Below are positions 12,443-24,400 of a DNA stretch of 64,000 nt, in pieces. The notes under the pieces were generated by a model that ran no database searches, had not been told where the DNA came from, and worked only from the letters and a program-made list of their open reading frames with translations. The DNA comes from Acholoe squamosa (taxonomy: Eukaryota; Annelida; Polychaeta; Phyllodocida; Polynoidae). The stretch covers positions 30,452,733-30,516,732 of the forward strand of contig OX439044.1 of assembly GCA_949317995.1 (NCBI GenBank), written 5' to 3'. Within the stretch, counting starts at the first letter, position 1. The number at the start of each line of letters is the position of its first letter. The translations under genes were made by a program, and so were the position numbers.

Positions 12443-12516
12443 ATTCTCATTGGGGCTTGAACTCACCACCTTCTGATGCAGAGTTCAATGCCATATCAAC
12501 TGAGCTAATGAGGCAC
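12443..12516 (-). repeat. tRNA-like module 4
   Basis: Minus strand: CATTAGCTCAGTTGATATGG is close to a genuine D arm, and GTGGTGAGTTCAAGCCCC gives a B box. The outer bases CTCATT and AATGAG can pair as an acceptor stem. The anticodon stem is mismatched, so a functional tRNA is unlikely. It is the best preserved of the four modules. Confidence 0.5.
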
Positions 12517-13929
12517 ATGGTGTGGTGGGTGCTAGGATATGATATAATCTCAGACATCAGTGTAAGGGCTAGACCCCTGCTTTGCTGGAGTATTCAGTTA
12601 GATTCAGACTGAGTATGGCACCATGCCTGAGCCTTGTGCCATACTCATGCTGATCCTTTTTCCCAATGTGTGGCATTGAAGCAGGCTCAGCATGAGTATG
12701 GCATGTCAGGGGAGAGCCTCTAGCATAGGCTCTCTTGATACTCAGACAGCACAAGAGACTAGGTGAAACTCAGGCTGATCCTCTTTTTTCTGTCAGTGAA
12801 GATAACATCTGACCAGGCACAATTAACAATCGAGTTTACTAACGGTCAATACAACTACCCCCTTGGGATTAACACAATCAGATATCGCAGGATCTGGCTG
12901 ACTATCTATTTCTGACGGCAGACCCTCGAAAGAACTAAACAGAAAGTTACAATCATAATTTTGTGACACGATCTGCGAAAATGGGGCTTAGTGCATTTGG
13001 ATAGGACTGGGGGATCACATTACTCTTCATATGATTTTGTTTGAATCTATAACTACCCGAACTTTATTGAGAATATTCAGAATAGACAGTTTTCACCCTG
13101 GGCAGCTAATTGAGACTTGATATGGCTCTGATGAAATGCTAAACTGGATCTATGACTTCAGACTGGTGTCTACCTTTAACTAATGGTGAGCATTCCAGGC
13201 ACCCGCATTGTCATGCTAAAACAGTACATTATTATATCAGTAGTTATTGCTTTTGTAATAATGAGAAGACGCAACTTACTTAATCAAAGTTAGGTGGTGC
13301 AGGCCTTAGGAGTTTCTCCATCTATTGTAGCCACACATATAAAGGTTGAGTCAATCTCTATAGGTGTCAACAGATGTTGTTATCACAGTCCCTTGACTAC
13401 AGTAGAAAAGAAATAGAATATCAAGTATCCAACACATTAAAGGCACAGTCATTGATATCTAAGCAAAAACTAGTTATATGGGGATGGATATTAAATTAGT
13501 GATGCCTTTCAAGCTTTGATTCATTTATTTTCATTTATTCATCGGTTCCAAAGTGTCCATCCTTTTGTTTTCATTCAATTTTGCCAACCGATGTCCACCA
13601 GTTCTAAAAAGAATGATTGTCCATCAAGACCTTTTTCTTGATATAAAGATTTGCCAGAAACGGGATTGGTGGACATTTTGGAACATAGTCATCATGATGA
13701 ATAATATGGATCCAACACTTTGCTGATCATTTTGGAATGAACCATGGTGAATGTAATTGAAAGATTAGACATTTTGGAACTGCTGGATGAATTTGGAACA
13801 TAAGGCTGCCTATTTGCTCAAGGAGTAACTTGCCTGTGTTTCAGGAATACATTGAACACGATCATGGCAACCTGCAACCTACAAAGTTTGGCATGATGCA
13901 CCAAATCAGGGGAAAAGAGTCATTTTCCA
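12517..13929. other. No gene seen
   Basis: Includes an imperfect inverted pair built on GAGTATGGCACCATG/GTGCCATACTC near 12605-12650 and a diverged copy of the 71-bp element at 12962-13019. No exon supported. Confidence 0.4.
12962..13019. repeat. 71-bp TGTGACA element, diverged copy
   Basis: Begins TGTGACACGATCTGCGAAAA, as at 19127 and (inverted) 21446, then diverges and ends near GATCACAT. Confidence 0.6.
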
Positions 13930-14460
13930 GGCCAACTCCCACTATGCGAAAAATGGGTCTAAAACGCCTGTGATTCTGGATATTGGCAGCCTTGGAGTCT
14001 TGTCAAAAACAAAATTCACAAGGGTTCCCATACCACTCCTACCTTTCTCAAACCCCACTACTAGCCACTATGGGAAGGGAAATGTCTGTGATATTCATCT
14101 CTGTACTGACTAGTTACTACTTTGATTCACAAGTACTTGTACATTCTTATGGCTATAGTGTGTGGAACTTGGGTCCTGTTTTATGAAAAATATACAGATC
14201 TCTTGTGATTTACTAAAGATTCTTGTTTTCCTCTAAATCACAGGGAATTTCCCTATATCACAGAGATTTCTGGCCTCTTGTGAGAAAAATATGAAGAACT
14301 TTTGATGTATTTCACTCCCCAAATACCAGCACTTTGGCAAGGATTATTTGCCCGTTATAGGCCTCCCTTAGACGATATCCCCACCCCAATATCGGCTAAG
14401 CAACCACATATCCTACATCACAAGGATTTTCTGGTCATTTTCACGTTGTGGGATTTGACC
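13930..14460. mobile_element. MITE family B, copy 1 (inverted)
   Basis: Ends are GGCCAACTCCCACTATGCG on the left and CACGTTGTGGGATTTGACC on the right, imperfect inverted repeats of the family consensus GGCCAAATCCCAC. The body matches 19498-20015 in reverse orientation. TTA follows the right end. No coding capacity. Confidence 0.75.
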
Positions 14461-14924
14461 TTATGCTGTATGTTAAAAATACATGAAAATAACAACAGCA
14501 TAAGGACCACATCCACTGCCCATGGATGAACCATCTGTTGGCTTTATCCTTTCTATACATCATTAATTTCTATGTGGGAGAAACAGATGAAAGGACATGG
14601 ATGGTCCATGCATGGGCATGCAGTGGGTGCGACCCTATATTCTGTTATCCCGTCCAGGAACTTGAATTTTCCCCCAATTACATGAGTTTTTACCGTGGAT
14701 CATAGATTTCAGTTGTGGTCTTCTCAGGGATGATAGTATTATCACGAGTAAACCAGGTCAGTTTTAGAGTTGCATCACTGTTAGAGTAGATGATAATATA
14801 GCACTCCAAGCTAGTGGCATAGAGCGGAGAGGCGCCCGTAATCGGCGTCTTCTTGTTTCGACACACCAAATCTCAGAAGAAAAGAATATAATATATCATA
14901 CACAGTAATAAAACATTATGTTAA

Positions 14925-15235
14925 GGCCAAATCCCACAATGTGAAAATGGTCAGGAAATCGTTGTGAAATAGGATATGTGGGTGCTTAGCCGATATTGGG
15001 GTGGTAATATCGTCTAGGGAAGACCTATAAAGGCTAAGAATCCCTGTCAAAGTGCTGGTATTTAGGGAGTATAGTACATCAAAAGTCTTTGATATTTTCT
15101 TCACAAAGGGCTTGAAATCTCTGTGATAGACTCAAAATCCCTGTGATTTAGAAGAAAACCACAGTTTCTAGGAAATCAGAAGAGGTGTGTCTTTGATAAA
15201 TCAGGAGCCAAGTTCCACATACTACAGTCATAAGT
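14925..15235. mobile_element. MITE family B, copy 2 (3'-truncated)
   Basis: Starts GGCCAAATCCCACAATGTG directly after TTAA and follows copy 3 for about 310 bases, then stops short of the other terminal repeat. Confidence 0.7.
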
Positions 15236-15414
15236 GTAGAGGCAAGGAGAAAGGGTGCTCCGTGCTAAAAGTCAACTTTAAAATTCAAATCATTAGCTTT
15301 ACAGTGATACATAGCATGAGAAGATACTCCTGTTAGTTTTGAAGGAATGGCTTGCTAGATATGGGTAGGTGTGACCATTTCAAGAATGTTAATAAGCTCT
15401 ATGTCTAATTGGTC

Positions 15415-15800
15415 ATGAGATATATAGCTAATTAGCATAATTTATGCTAATTAGCTAAATTCGTATAAATTTTTATTCTTTTGCCCATAACTTTTGATCT
15501 AGAAATGGTATTTTCATTCTGTTTTTGCCATAGTAAACCTTGTGGGATGTTCCTTCAAATGGAATCATTGGTTTTCCTATTTAGAATGAAAATCATGTTC
15601 CCATGGCAACAGAAATCAACAAAAATGCCTTTTTTGGCCAAAAACATTCTTTTTACATGCCAAATTTGGAACCTTTCCACCCAAAATAGAACGTTTTATC
15701 AAAAACTATTGAATTCTCCATAAAAAAGTAGCCTATAACAGTTTTAGTCATATTTTTCCTATTCTAGTCCATAGTGGTGCCCCCTGGTGGCGAAATCTGG
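15415..15800. mobile_element. MITE family M, partial copy
   Basis: Matches the reverse complement of 52080-52440, for example GATCTAGAAATGGTATTT here against AGATACCATTTCTAGATC there. The terminal repeats of the longer copy are not seen here. Confidence 0.55.
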
Positions 15801-16123
15801 TACTAAATCCTGCAGTAACTGTCCTTTTACACCGAAACCCGCTGGCGCTCTCCGTGCCTAGTGGCGGCTAGCGCTATATGGCACTGATATCACGTTATTT
15901 GGATCCGCCAAAAGTGGCTGGAAGTGGCTTGAGCCTCAAACCCCCTGTTTTGTTCTGTTTTTTCAAAAGATGGCTTTCTCTTCCTACTGTTGAGTGGAAA
16001 TGTAAAGGGTTTGGACAAGAAAAAAAATTAGATATATAATGTATATCATATACCAATATTTAGTAGATTTTATACACAAAGGTTTGAGACTACAGGTGCT
16101 CAAATCAAAACAACCCAAATGCA

Positions 16124-16730
16124 AGGTCAAATTCTCAAGGCCATTTGTAACAGACTTTCAGGACATGTTACTCCTTTAATTGTTGGAAGTAAACAATCAT
16201 TTCTTATCTGGCTGTAGATTATTATCATAGAAGTAGCCTGGTAAGGTGTAAATGTTGTAGGGATATCTGTAATATGCCAAACTGGAATGTAAACAAACTC
16301 ATTTCTACCGCACGGACCGACGGCAGCTGACGTCACGTGAACACAGCGCCTTCTGAATCCGGGCGCTGTGAAGCACGGACGTACTGTCCTTTCTGCTTGC
16401 TGGCTCACATAATGGGGTTCTGCTTGTGATTTATGCAAGCTACATTTGTTTATGCTATGCAGGAGACCATTGTAAACCACAGAAAATAGTCAGAGACAAC
16501 TGTGATTTTAATATCAAATACTCTATCTCTGTGAATCATTCTAGCAACTCATCTGTGCAATAATGAAAATCACAGAGATTCCCCTGCTACTATCAGCTAT
16601 AGTCGGATTTGGAGTGGTAAGAAGTGCAGTGTGCACCCTTGTGATTTAGGAAATTGGCAAGAGTCCAATGTTGCCAATATCCAGAATCACAGACATTTCC
16701 AACCCATTTTTCACGTAGTGGAATTTGGCC
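16124..16730. mobile_element. MITE family B, copy 5, with a CpG-rich insert
   Basis: The right end CACGTAGTGGAATTTGGCC matches family B; a weaker left end, GGTCAAATTCTC, lies near 16124. The interior at 16290-16400 is unusually CpG-rich and carries overlapping CAGCTG, TGACGTCA and CACGTG words (16324-16339), absent from other copies. Confidence 0.5.
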
Positions 16731-16748
16731 TTTACTGTACTTTACAGA

Positions 16749-16909
16749 CATATTTCAGTCCAAGTACAAATGAAGAGTTTGGTTCAAAAACGCAACAAAT
16801 CCATTCCAGATTTTCAGCATTATTACACCCTCTCTCAGAGTGTCTCTGTAGTGCTCCCCATAAGTCTTTGATAGACTCTGAACAGCTGGAAAATATATTT
16901 TTCAAATAA
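16749..16909 (+). CDS. Candidate terminal exon (unrecognised)
   Basis: A pyrimidine-rich acceptor ending TTTACAG precedes an open frame of about 53 codons (ACA TAT TTC onward) that ends TAA inside TTCAAATAAAATG, so stop codon and AATAAA polyadenylation signal overlap. The residue mix (TNEEFGSKTQQIHSRFSALL) looks coding rather than random. I recognise no family and found no partner exon upstream; a family B MITE ends 19 bases before it. Could be chance. Confidence 0.22.
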
Positions 16910-16990
16910 AATGTTTCTTTATAACAATTAATCATCTTTAACCTGTAGGCCTTTGAAATGATTGCCCCCTTTTTTTCAAAATGGCGTTTA

Positions 16991-17410
16991 GGGCCAAAAC
17001 CCATTACCCGATTTTGCAATAATCGGTACATTTATCAGCTGAATATTGCATAATACACATAGATATTGCTCAGTTTGAGATGATAGGGTGTCGAAATCTA
17101 ACAATAAATCCCCGATTTTGTGGCCGATTTGGCACCATACTGCAGACTTATTATTTTTATTCCCGATTTTAACATATCAAACATGTTAGAAAATCCTGGT
17201 AGGTAATGTATTGGACTGTGCCATCATCTTCAAGGTTGTACCCTTCTCTTCTGAGGGAGTATTATGTACTAGCATTGATCACCACTCGATTTGTATAAGC
17301 TGACACATTGATTGTCCTTCTACACCCCTACAATGCCCGATTTTGCAACCGATTTTGATGTTTACCCTGATAATCGGCCAGTTTTACAATCGTCTAATGG
17401 GTTTAGGCCC
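16991..17410. mobile_element. MITE family A, copy 2 (420 bp)
   Basis: GGGCCAAAACCCATTACCCG at the left, TAATGGGTTTAGGCCC at the right, with a TTA trinucleotide directly on both sides: a 3-bp target-site duplication as in PIF/Harbinger elements. Nearly identical to copy 1. Confidence 0.85.
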
Positions 17411-18042
17411 TTATTGCATTTTAGAGCCAAACTCTTACAAGTATTTATTCTGCAGGCCCGGATTGAATTTGGCAGGACTGAATACCTCAAGATCATTATT
17501 GTCAAGAAAGAAATAATGAAAAACAATACCCAACTCTCTATTTTAATCATTTATCCCTTTAGAACCTGATAAATAGTAATGACTTTTGTTCTAGGCTGTA
17601 AAACACTTAATAATCGTCTGATTTGCAAGCCGCATACACCAAAATGTAGCCCAAGCATTCTGTCTCGCAGTCTCGACTTTCCTGCTGGCCCAGTAGCGAT
17701 TTTGAAAGCAAAAGCCTCAGTCCTGTGAGTTCTCGCCTTGACTGTATGTCTGAATCAAGGCGAATCTACATTGTCCTAAGACAGGGAAGAGATGCCTCGC
17801 CAAGTAGAAAAGATATTTCACTTACTATCATAGGTCTGTAAATCTCCTAGGATTGGTGCAGGTTATGGCACCAATCTTTCCTGAATAAAACTATAATCTA
17901 GTTATGGAGGTCATTAAACTGTATTATCAGCTTGGTCCAGAATTACTCACATGACACATAGGCACACACCTAATACTTGTATACCCAACTAAATAGCAAC
18001 GCTCCCCTTACCTCTGATGAACATCTATTGAGCTTTTGAGCG

Positions 18043-18045
<3 letters not shown>

Positions 18046-18115
<70 letters not shown>
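18046..18115. repeat. (AT)n microsatellite
   Basis: Seventy bases of uninterrupted alternating A and T. Confidence 0.98.
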
Positions 18116-18117
<2 letters not shown>

Positions 18118-18691
18118 TTTGTGATAATCACTTAAAATTCCATAACAGTATAAAGTGATCAGATTACAGTAAATTAATGTTTATATGTAGAATCATGAAA
18201 CTAGACCTCGTAAATGTACCAACCTTCTTTCTGCTGGCTTCACTCACATTGTCCTTTCATGGGAGATGCTATAAAGGGAAATTACTTATGTATGTTGAAT
18301 AAATGACCTAGATTAATCTGTCAAATATATCAGCAATCTTATTGAACAGCCACCTATATAGACTGATTACAATCTAACATTCTTTTGAATGACCGAGCAA
18401 AATTCTTGTAAAAAGATTCATAGAACAAACCCTGTAATTATTTGCATTATGATGCAATTGAAAAGCCAGTACCTAATCCGTTCAAGCGGTGTATAGACGC
18501 ACTTAAAGGGGGGGGGGCGTGAAGTATTACGTACTCTGAATTTGATATGACGACACTCGCTGGTTAGAGAAAAGCTATACTGGTATAACATTGGATCAAA
18601 CAAGGTGAATAAGGTATTATCAGATTGTTGACGGGAACACTATACACTATGAGAGAAACGATATCATAGAAACATGAGAACTGTGTCTTAC

Positions 18692-18746
18692 CAACAAGGA
18701 GCTGAATCAGACCAAGGAAAAGCACAGCCACCTTAATAGAAGCCAT
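18692..18746 (-). CDS. Candidate first exon with signal peptide
   Basis: ATG at 18746 in a strong context (ACAACCATGG) opens 18 codons reading as a signal peptide (n-region MASIK, then a 13-residue hydrophobic core), ending at a good donor, TTG|GTAAGA, in phase 1. Signal-peptide exons often end like this. Two acceptors downstream on the same strand (exons starting near 17876 and near 17784) stay open in phase 1 for only about 17 and 19 codons, so the rest of the gene is unresolved. The ML-domain gene ends 2.5 kb upstream on the same strand and its first exon also ends in phase 1, so a tandem relative is possible but unproven. Confidence 0.35.
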
Positions 18747-18964
18747 GGTTGTTCAGCGGCAGTATCTGTGTTTCTGAGAAACCTTTTCGCCAGTGTTCGC
18801 TGGAATCCTGTACTGGCAATATTACCATTATTATTGATGCATTGAGTAGATTATAATCTGGTAGGCCCTGTATCAACGTCTGTGAGTGGTCATAACATTG
18901 TTTGATATGCCATATATGAGTTTTCATGGGTGAGAAGGTAGTCAATAGGCCTTTACATCTATAA

Positions 18965-19099
18965 TGAAGTTGTCATTTTCAACAACGGGCTTGGGGCCCT
19001 GGGCGTTGGGGGTCGTTGGCTTTTCATGAAGGATCAGAGTGCCCCCACGAAAAAATGCTTCCACCACCCGCCCAGATGTTATTGAGAATAACCACTCCC
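18965..19099. mobile_element. MITE family C, copy 1
   Basis: Ends resemble GGGAGTGGTCATT (left diverged, TGAAGTTGTCATTTTCAAC; right AATAACCACTCCC). TAA lies on both sides as a 3-bp target-site duplication. Confidence 0.65.
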
Positions 19100-19126
19100 T
19101 AACATGGCAACCTCTCGACATTTATA

Positions 19127-19197
19127 TGTGACACGATCTGCGAAAATGGGCCTTAGTGCAGGGGGTTCTAAGACCCCTTATCCCAGTACATGTCACA
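19127..19197. mobile_element. 71-bp TGTGACA mini-element
   Basis: TGTGACA...TGTCACA termini inside TA dinucleotides on both sides. Same length as, and reverse complement of, 21376-21446 with few differences. Confidence 0.75.
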
Positions 19198-19497
19198 TAT
19201 ATTAATGTGAACCAATTATATGGGCAGTAGTTGGGGGCGTAGTCTTAATGATCAATTGCAGTGAAATGGGGTCACAGGGCTAATTATATATCGAAATTAA
19301 TAACTACTCTAATAATCATGGAATTTTCCATGCAAAATAACAGTACATCGGGGAACCCAACCTAAAAATTGGGAACCAAGTGGGTCTGTCGTTGGGGGAG
19401 GAACAGGGTTACTAGAGAGACAGGCAGGGATAAAAGAAGGACTAGCTCCTTGGAGGGGGTGTGGATATATATAGGAGACAAAATAATCATATTTAAA

Positions 19498-20015
19498 CGC
19501 CAAATCCGACAATGCAAAAATAGCCAGAGAATCCTTGTGATATAGGACATGTGGTTACTTAGCCGATATTGGGGTGGCAATATCGTCTAAGGAGGGCCCA
19601 TAACAGCTAAGAAACCTTGCCAATGTGTTGTTATTTCAGGAGTGAAATACATCAAAAGTTTTTGATATTTTCCTCACAAGAGGCCAGAAAGCTCTGTAAT
19701 ATATGGAAATTCCCTGTGATTAAGAGAAAAACAAGAATCTCTAGTAAATCACAAGAGGTGTGTACCTTTTACATAAATCAGGACCCAAGTTCCACACACT
19801 ATAGTCATAAGAATGTTGTATTTGTGAATCAAAATTGTAACTTGTCAGTACAGTGATGAATTTCACAAACATTTCTCTTCCAACATTGGCTAGTAGTGGG
19901 GTTTGATAAAGGTAGGGGTGGTATGGGAATCCTTGTGAAGTTTGTTATTGACAAGACTCCAAGGCTGCCGATATCCAGAATCACAGGCATTTTAGACCCG
20001 TAGTGGAATTTAGCC
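19498..20015. mobile_element. MITE family B, copy 3
   Basis: Left CGCCAAATCCGACAATGC, right GTAGTGGAATTTAGCC followed by TTAA. Full-length partner of the inverted copy at 13930-14460. Confidence 0.75.
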
Positions 20016-20131
20016 TTAACAACCATATTTATGCATTTTCCTGACTGCTTTATTTATTCTCTAAAACACCGCACCAAGTGCAAATTAAGTCGCATGTGCA
20101 CCTACACTCTTTTCCCCTGACAAAACATTGA

Positions 20132-20509
20132 GGCCAAATCTCACAACGGCTGAGGAGCCTTGCCAAAGTCTTGATTTTTATAGAGCAGAACGTATCAAAT
20201 ATTTTTAGATATTTTCTTCAGAAAAGGTCAGAAATCTCTGTGAATTTGTCTGAGGTCATGATTTACCAGCAAAGAGATGTATTTCACAATGCTTTACTGC
20301 ACAAAATCACAGAGATCCAGCGGTCAAAAACAGCAATAGAATCAAAATCACAGAGATGTACTGCCCAATATTGGCTAGCAGTGGGACTTAGAGTAGGGAG
20401 TAGTGGGGTGAGAACCTTTGTGATTTAGGAAATTGACAAGAGTCCACGACTGCCTATGTCCAGAATCACAGACATTTCAGACCCATTTTTCACGTAGTGG
20501 GATTTGCCC
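20132..20509. mobile_element. MITE family B, copy 4 (378 bp)
   Basis: Left GGCCAAATCTCACAACGG, right TTTTTCACGTAGTGGGATTT followed by GCCC. The interior shares the AAATCACAGAGAT-type words of the family. Confidence 0.7.
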
Positions 20510-21204
20510 TTTAAGGTTAAATAAGTCTACCTCTCTGTATTCATCCATTATTGCTATTTATAAGGTGCATTGTTTATGCATGATACATGGTACATCAAAA
20601 AATATGATTATTTTGATAGACAGACTGATAATTATCTTTACTTCAATTAAGTGTATTCTATCAGCGTGCAGCAAAGGTGTGATTCCCAGTATGCATCAAA
20701 TAATATCACTTGTTCTGAGTCAGCAAAAGGTTAGCGTTTCAGTGATTCTTCTCATATCTTATAACACAAATGTATTTGTTGAAGCACTATTATAGTCTCT
20801 TGTACAAGAAGAAACACTACAAATGATGGAAATCTTACAGGGTGCACCAGGGCCCTGATCATGACCCACGTGAGTAATATAACCTCACCTGTGAGGTGCA
20901 CATAGACTTTGAGACAGTCCTTTGAGGCAATACTAGGCTCGCCCTCTTAAGCAGCATCCTAAACCCAGGGTGCCACAGTGCTAACAAAGCCAGAATGCAC
21001 CAATAAATACATTGGGGTCTATGGTATTTTTGACGCATGCACATCTTACTGGATTTAGGTCTAAAGCGAGAATGTTTTGAGGACGCAGATATTGAAGGGG
21101 TTATTAATCGACGTAAACTTTTGTTTCATCAGACCATTATGTGTTCTTCCATCAGATAGTGTCGGTATCCTGTTGATCCTCTGTGGTCTGTTAACTCTAA
21201 ACGT

Positions 21205-21327
21205 TTAGTCATCAAGTATAACAATGCGCCCATAACCACACATGACAGTGTTTAGTTTTTCATCTCTGATTTCCAGGTGGATTCGAAAGTCGCCCTAAAA
21301 GAATAAGAAATGACAAATGACAAATAT

Positions 21328-21379
<52 letters not shown>

Positions 21380-21442
21380 ACATGTACTAGGAGAAGGGGT
21401 CTTATAACCCCCTGCGCTAAGCCCCATTTTCGCAGATCGTGT

Positions 21443-21496
<54 letters not shown>

Positions 21497-24400
21497 GGCG
21501 GAGACGGAGGGGCCGTTGGCGGAGCCGAAACCATCCTGGTGTGGGGGCGGTGAGGCCAGCGGTCCTGAAGCAACGCGGTTACGTCGGCAATAGTAGTCGG
21601 CGGAGGAGATCCTCCGACGCTGGCCTGCCGTAAAGCAGGCCGGGGTCGGAGTATCCGCCTATGTATAAATAAGGGAGTTGTTACTCCGATCAGTTAGTTC
21701 CGAGTTGCAGACAGAGAGGAGCAGAACTCTAAAGGCTTACCTCCGGATTGATATATACATGATACGAGACTTAGATGGTGTGGCGAAGACTGCCAGGAAA
21801 TAAAAGACACTGAAGTCAAGCTGTCGGAGTTGTGTAATTCTTTATTAACCATAGAGTCGGAAAACGCTACATTGGTGACAGCGGTGTTTGAAGACCCACG
21901 AAAGAAAGAAGATGGCGGAGGCTTTAGAGGCGATAAACTTACCTGTGGAGAAGAGGGAAACGGAGGAGATTAAGCGGGAAAAAGGGGTTTTGCTGGAAGT
22001 GGTGGACGAGGAAGTGACGCTACGGCAGAGAGGGGTGGTGAGGCCGGAAGAGATGAATCCGGAGAGACAAGCAGAACCCGCCGATAGAGCATCCCGGGAG
22101 GAGGCACCGGACACGGGATATGAGGAACCATGCGTTAAAGAAAGGGAGCCCTACCTGTGGCCATAGGAGAGGGAGGAGAAACCGGCGGCCCGGAGGCTGA
22201 GGCACCCTAAAGGAAAAATGGGTGATGCAAATGCCTGGCTGGGGTTCAACCCGGGAAGGGACGATGGCGAAAAGGTGCTTCGGTGGCCGGAGGAGCAGGC
22301 GGAGGTGAATAACCCAAGGAAGGGGAGCAAGCGGGCACCGGCCGAGGTTCGCCCCAAAACCGGGAGATGTGCGGAGGAGGCGGATAAGGACGAAGTAGGG
22401 GAAGGTGGAGATCTCCGGCAGGGCAGAGGAGTTATGGGTCGTCCGGAGGGCGGCTGGAGAGGAGGTGCCGATGGGGAGAAGGAGGCAAAGGGTAAGCCAG
22501 TGGTGAAACCCGCTAAATATGATGGCACCACAGACCTATCTGACTACCTCAACCACTTCGACCTGTGCGTCAAAGTAAATGGATGGAAGCCGGAGGAGGC
22601 GGGTATGTTCCTAGGCCTGAGTCTGTCGGGGGCAGCCCGGAGGTTGTTGACGGGAAGGAAACCAGCCACGCCAGAGGGGTATGAGGAGTTAAGAAGGGCA
22701 CTCGTGGAAAGGTTTGAGCCTACTAATCAGGAAGAGACCTACAAAGCGTTCCTCCGCACTAGGGTCCGGCGAAAGGGAGAGGGACTGCAAGAGTTGCAAG
22801 AAGAACTGAAAAAGTACACTAAGTTAGCATATCCGGAGGCGGACGCCCGGACGACAGACACCTTAGCTCTCGACAGATTCCTATTGTGCCTCGACAATCC
22901 ACTCAGGCAGTGGGTGTATCAGTCAACACCGAAAGATTTACAATCCGCAGTAATGACGGCGGTGGGAGCGAAGGCGTACCTAAAAGTGGAGCAGGAGAAT
23001 ATCCACAAAGTGCGGGCGGCGGATGCGTCAGTAAATGAACACCTCAAGTCCAACAAGGAGGAAATGAGCAAAATGGCGGAGTTGATGGAGCGGTTAGTTC
23101 AAAGGTTGGATGACCCGGCGGCGTTGGGGAGGAAGAAAAAGCCAAGCAATGGTGCTTGCTTCGGATGCGGACAGGAAGGCCATTTCAAGTGAGAATGCCC
23201 AAATATCAAGGCCAAGGAGGCATCCAAGCCAGTGAGCGAACAGGCTACTCCGGCGGCGGGAAACTAGAATCGACCTATACTAAAGGCCAAGTACAGGTCG
23301 AGGGAAGTGGGCCTATCAATGTGATACAGGGCCGCCGAGAGAGGGGCAGAGGAGGATTGATAGTAGAGGGTCGGCTGGCAGGGGCCCCCATCCAATTGCT
23401 GGTGGACACTGGTGCGTCGCTTAATCTGGTCTCCGAAGGATGGTGGAGCAGGTGGGGCGGATGGGAACGCCTGGGAGAAACGGCGGAGAAGATCTACTCC
23501 GTCGATGGGCGGCCTATGGACATAAAAGGGGAAGTGCACACACAGCTGGAAATCGGGAGGCGTACTATCAATGTGCCGTTCGTAGTCAGCGACACCGGGA
23601 CGGAGGGAATCCTGGGGGCGGAGTTCCTCCGCACCAACAAACTAATGGTCGACGTGGCAAAAGGGCGCCTAGTGTGGACAGAGGAGGATTCTGCATGCCG
23701 AATCGTCAGCACCCGAGCGGCGGTGCTGGGATCCGGACAGGAGGCCATGCTAGAGGGAACTCTAGCCGGACCCTGGCAACAAGGGGATGACGGGATGATT
23801 GAAGGGATGGCTGGACACAAGGGTGAACCGAGCTTCCTGGTGGGGCGGGGGCTGGTATGCCCCGAGGGGAGGGCAACTTGGGTCAGGGTGCTCAATCCCG
23901 GTCCTGAGCCAGTGGTGATCTATAGAGACATGACTCTAGGGGCCATTCAACGAGTGGAGTGCAGAGGTGGAGGCGAGACAACGGTCGGAGAGGGATGGTG
24001 CCGGATGGTGGAGAGAGGTGAGCCGGAGGAACTAAAGCGCTTGGTAGACGGGCTAGTGAGCGGGACGGAGGCTCACCGTAGAAAGGAGCTTGCACGGCTT
24101 ATAAGGAAACACCTGGGGGCATTTCAGAGGCATAAGGGCGACAAAGGGCACACTCAATTGGCCAAGCATAGGATTGATACGGGGGTACATCCACCTATCA
24201 AACAACCGCCGAGGCGATTGGCACCCCATAGACGAGAGGCTGTAGAGGAGGAGGTAGAGAAGATGTTGGAAGCTGGAGTGATTGAGCCATCCACTAGCCC
24301 GTGGGCTTCTCCGGTGGTCCTAGTAAGAAAAAAAGATGGTACCACTCGCTTCTGTGTGGACTACCGGAGGCTCAACGCCGCCACCGTGAAGGATGCTTAT

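Noticed and set aside
15415..15800. 80-codon open frame at 15481
   Set aside because: Falls within a dispersed MITE body that recurs inverted at 52 kb.
21317..21633. Open frames rich in Tyr-Ile repeats
   Set aside because: Translations of (AT)n runs.
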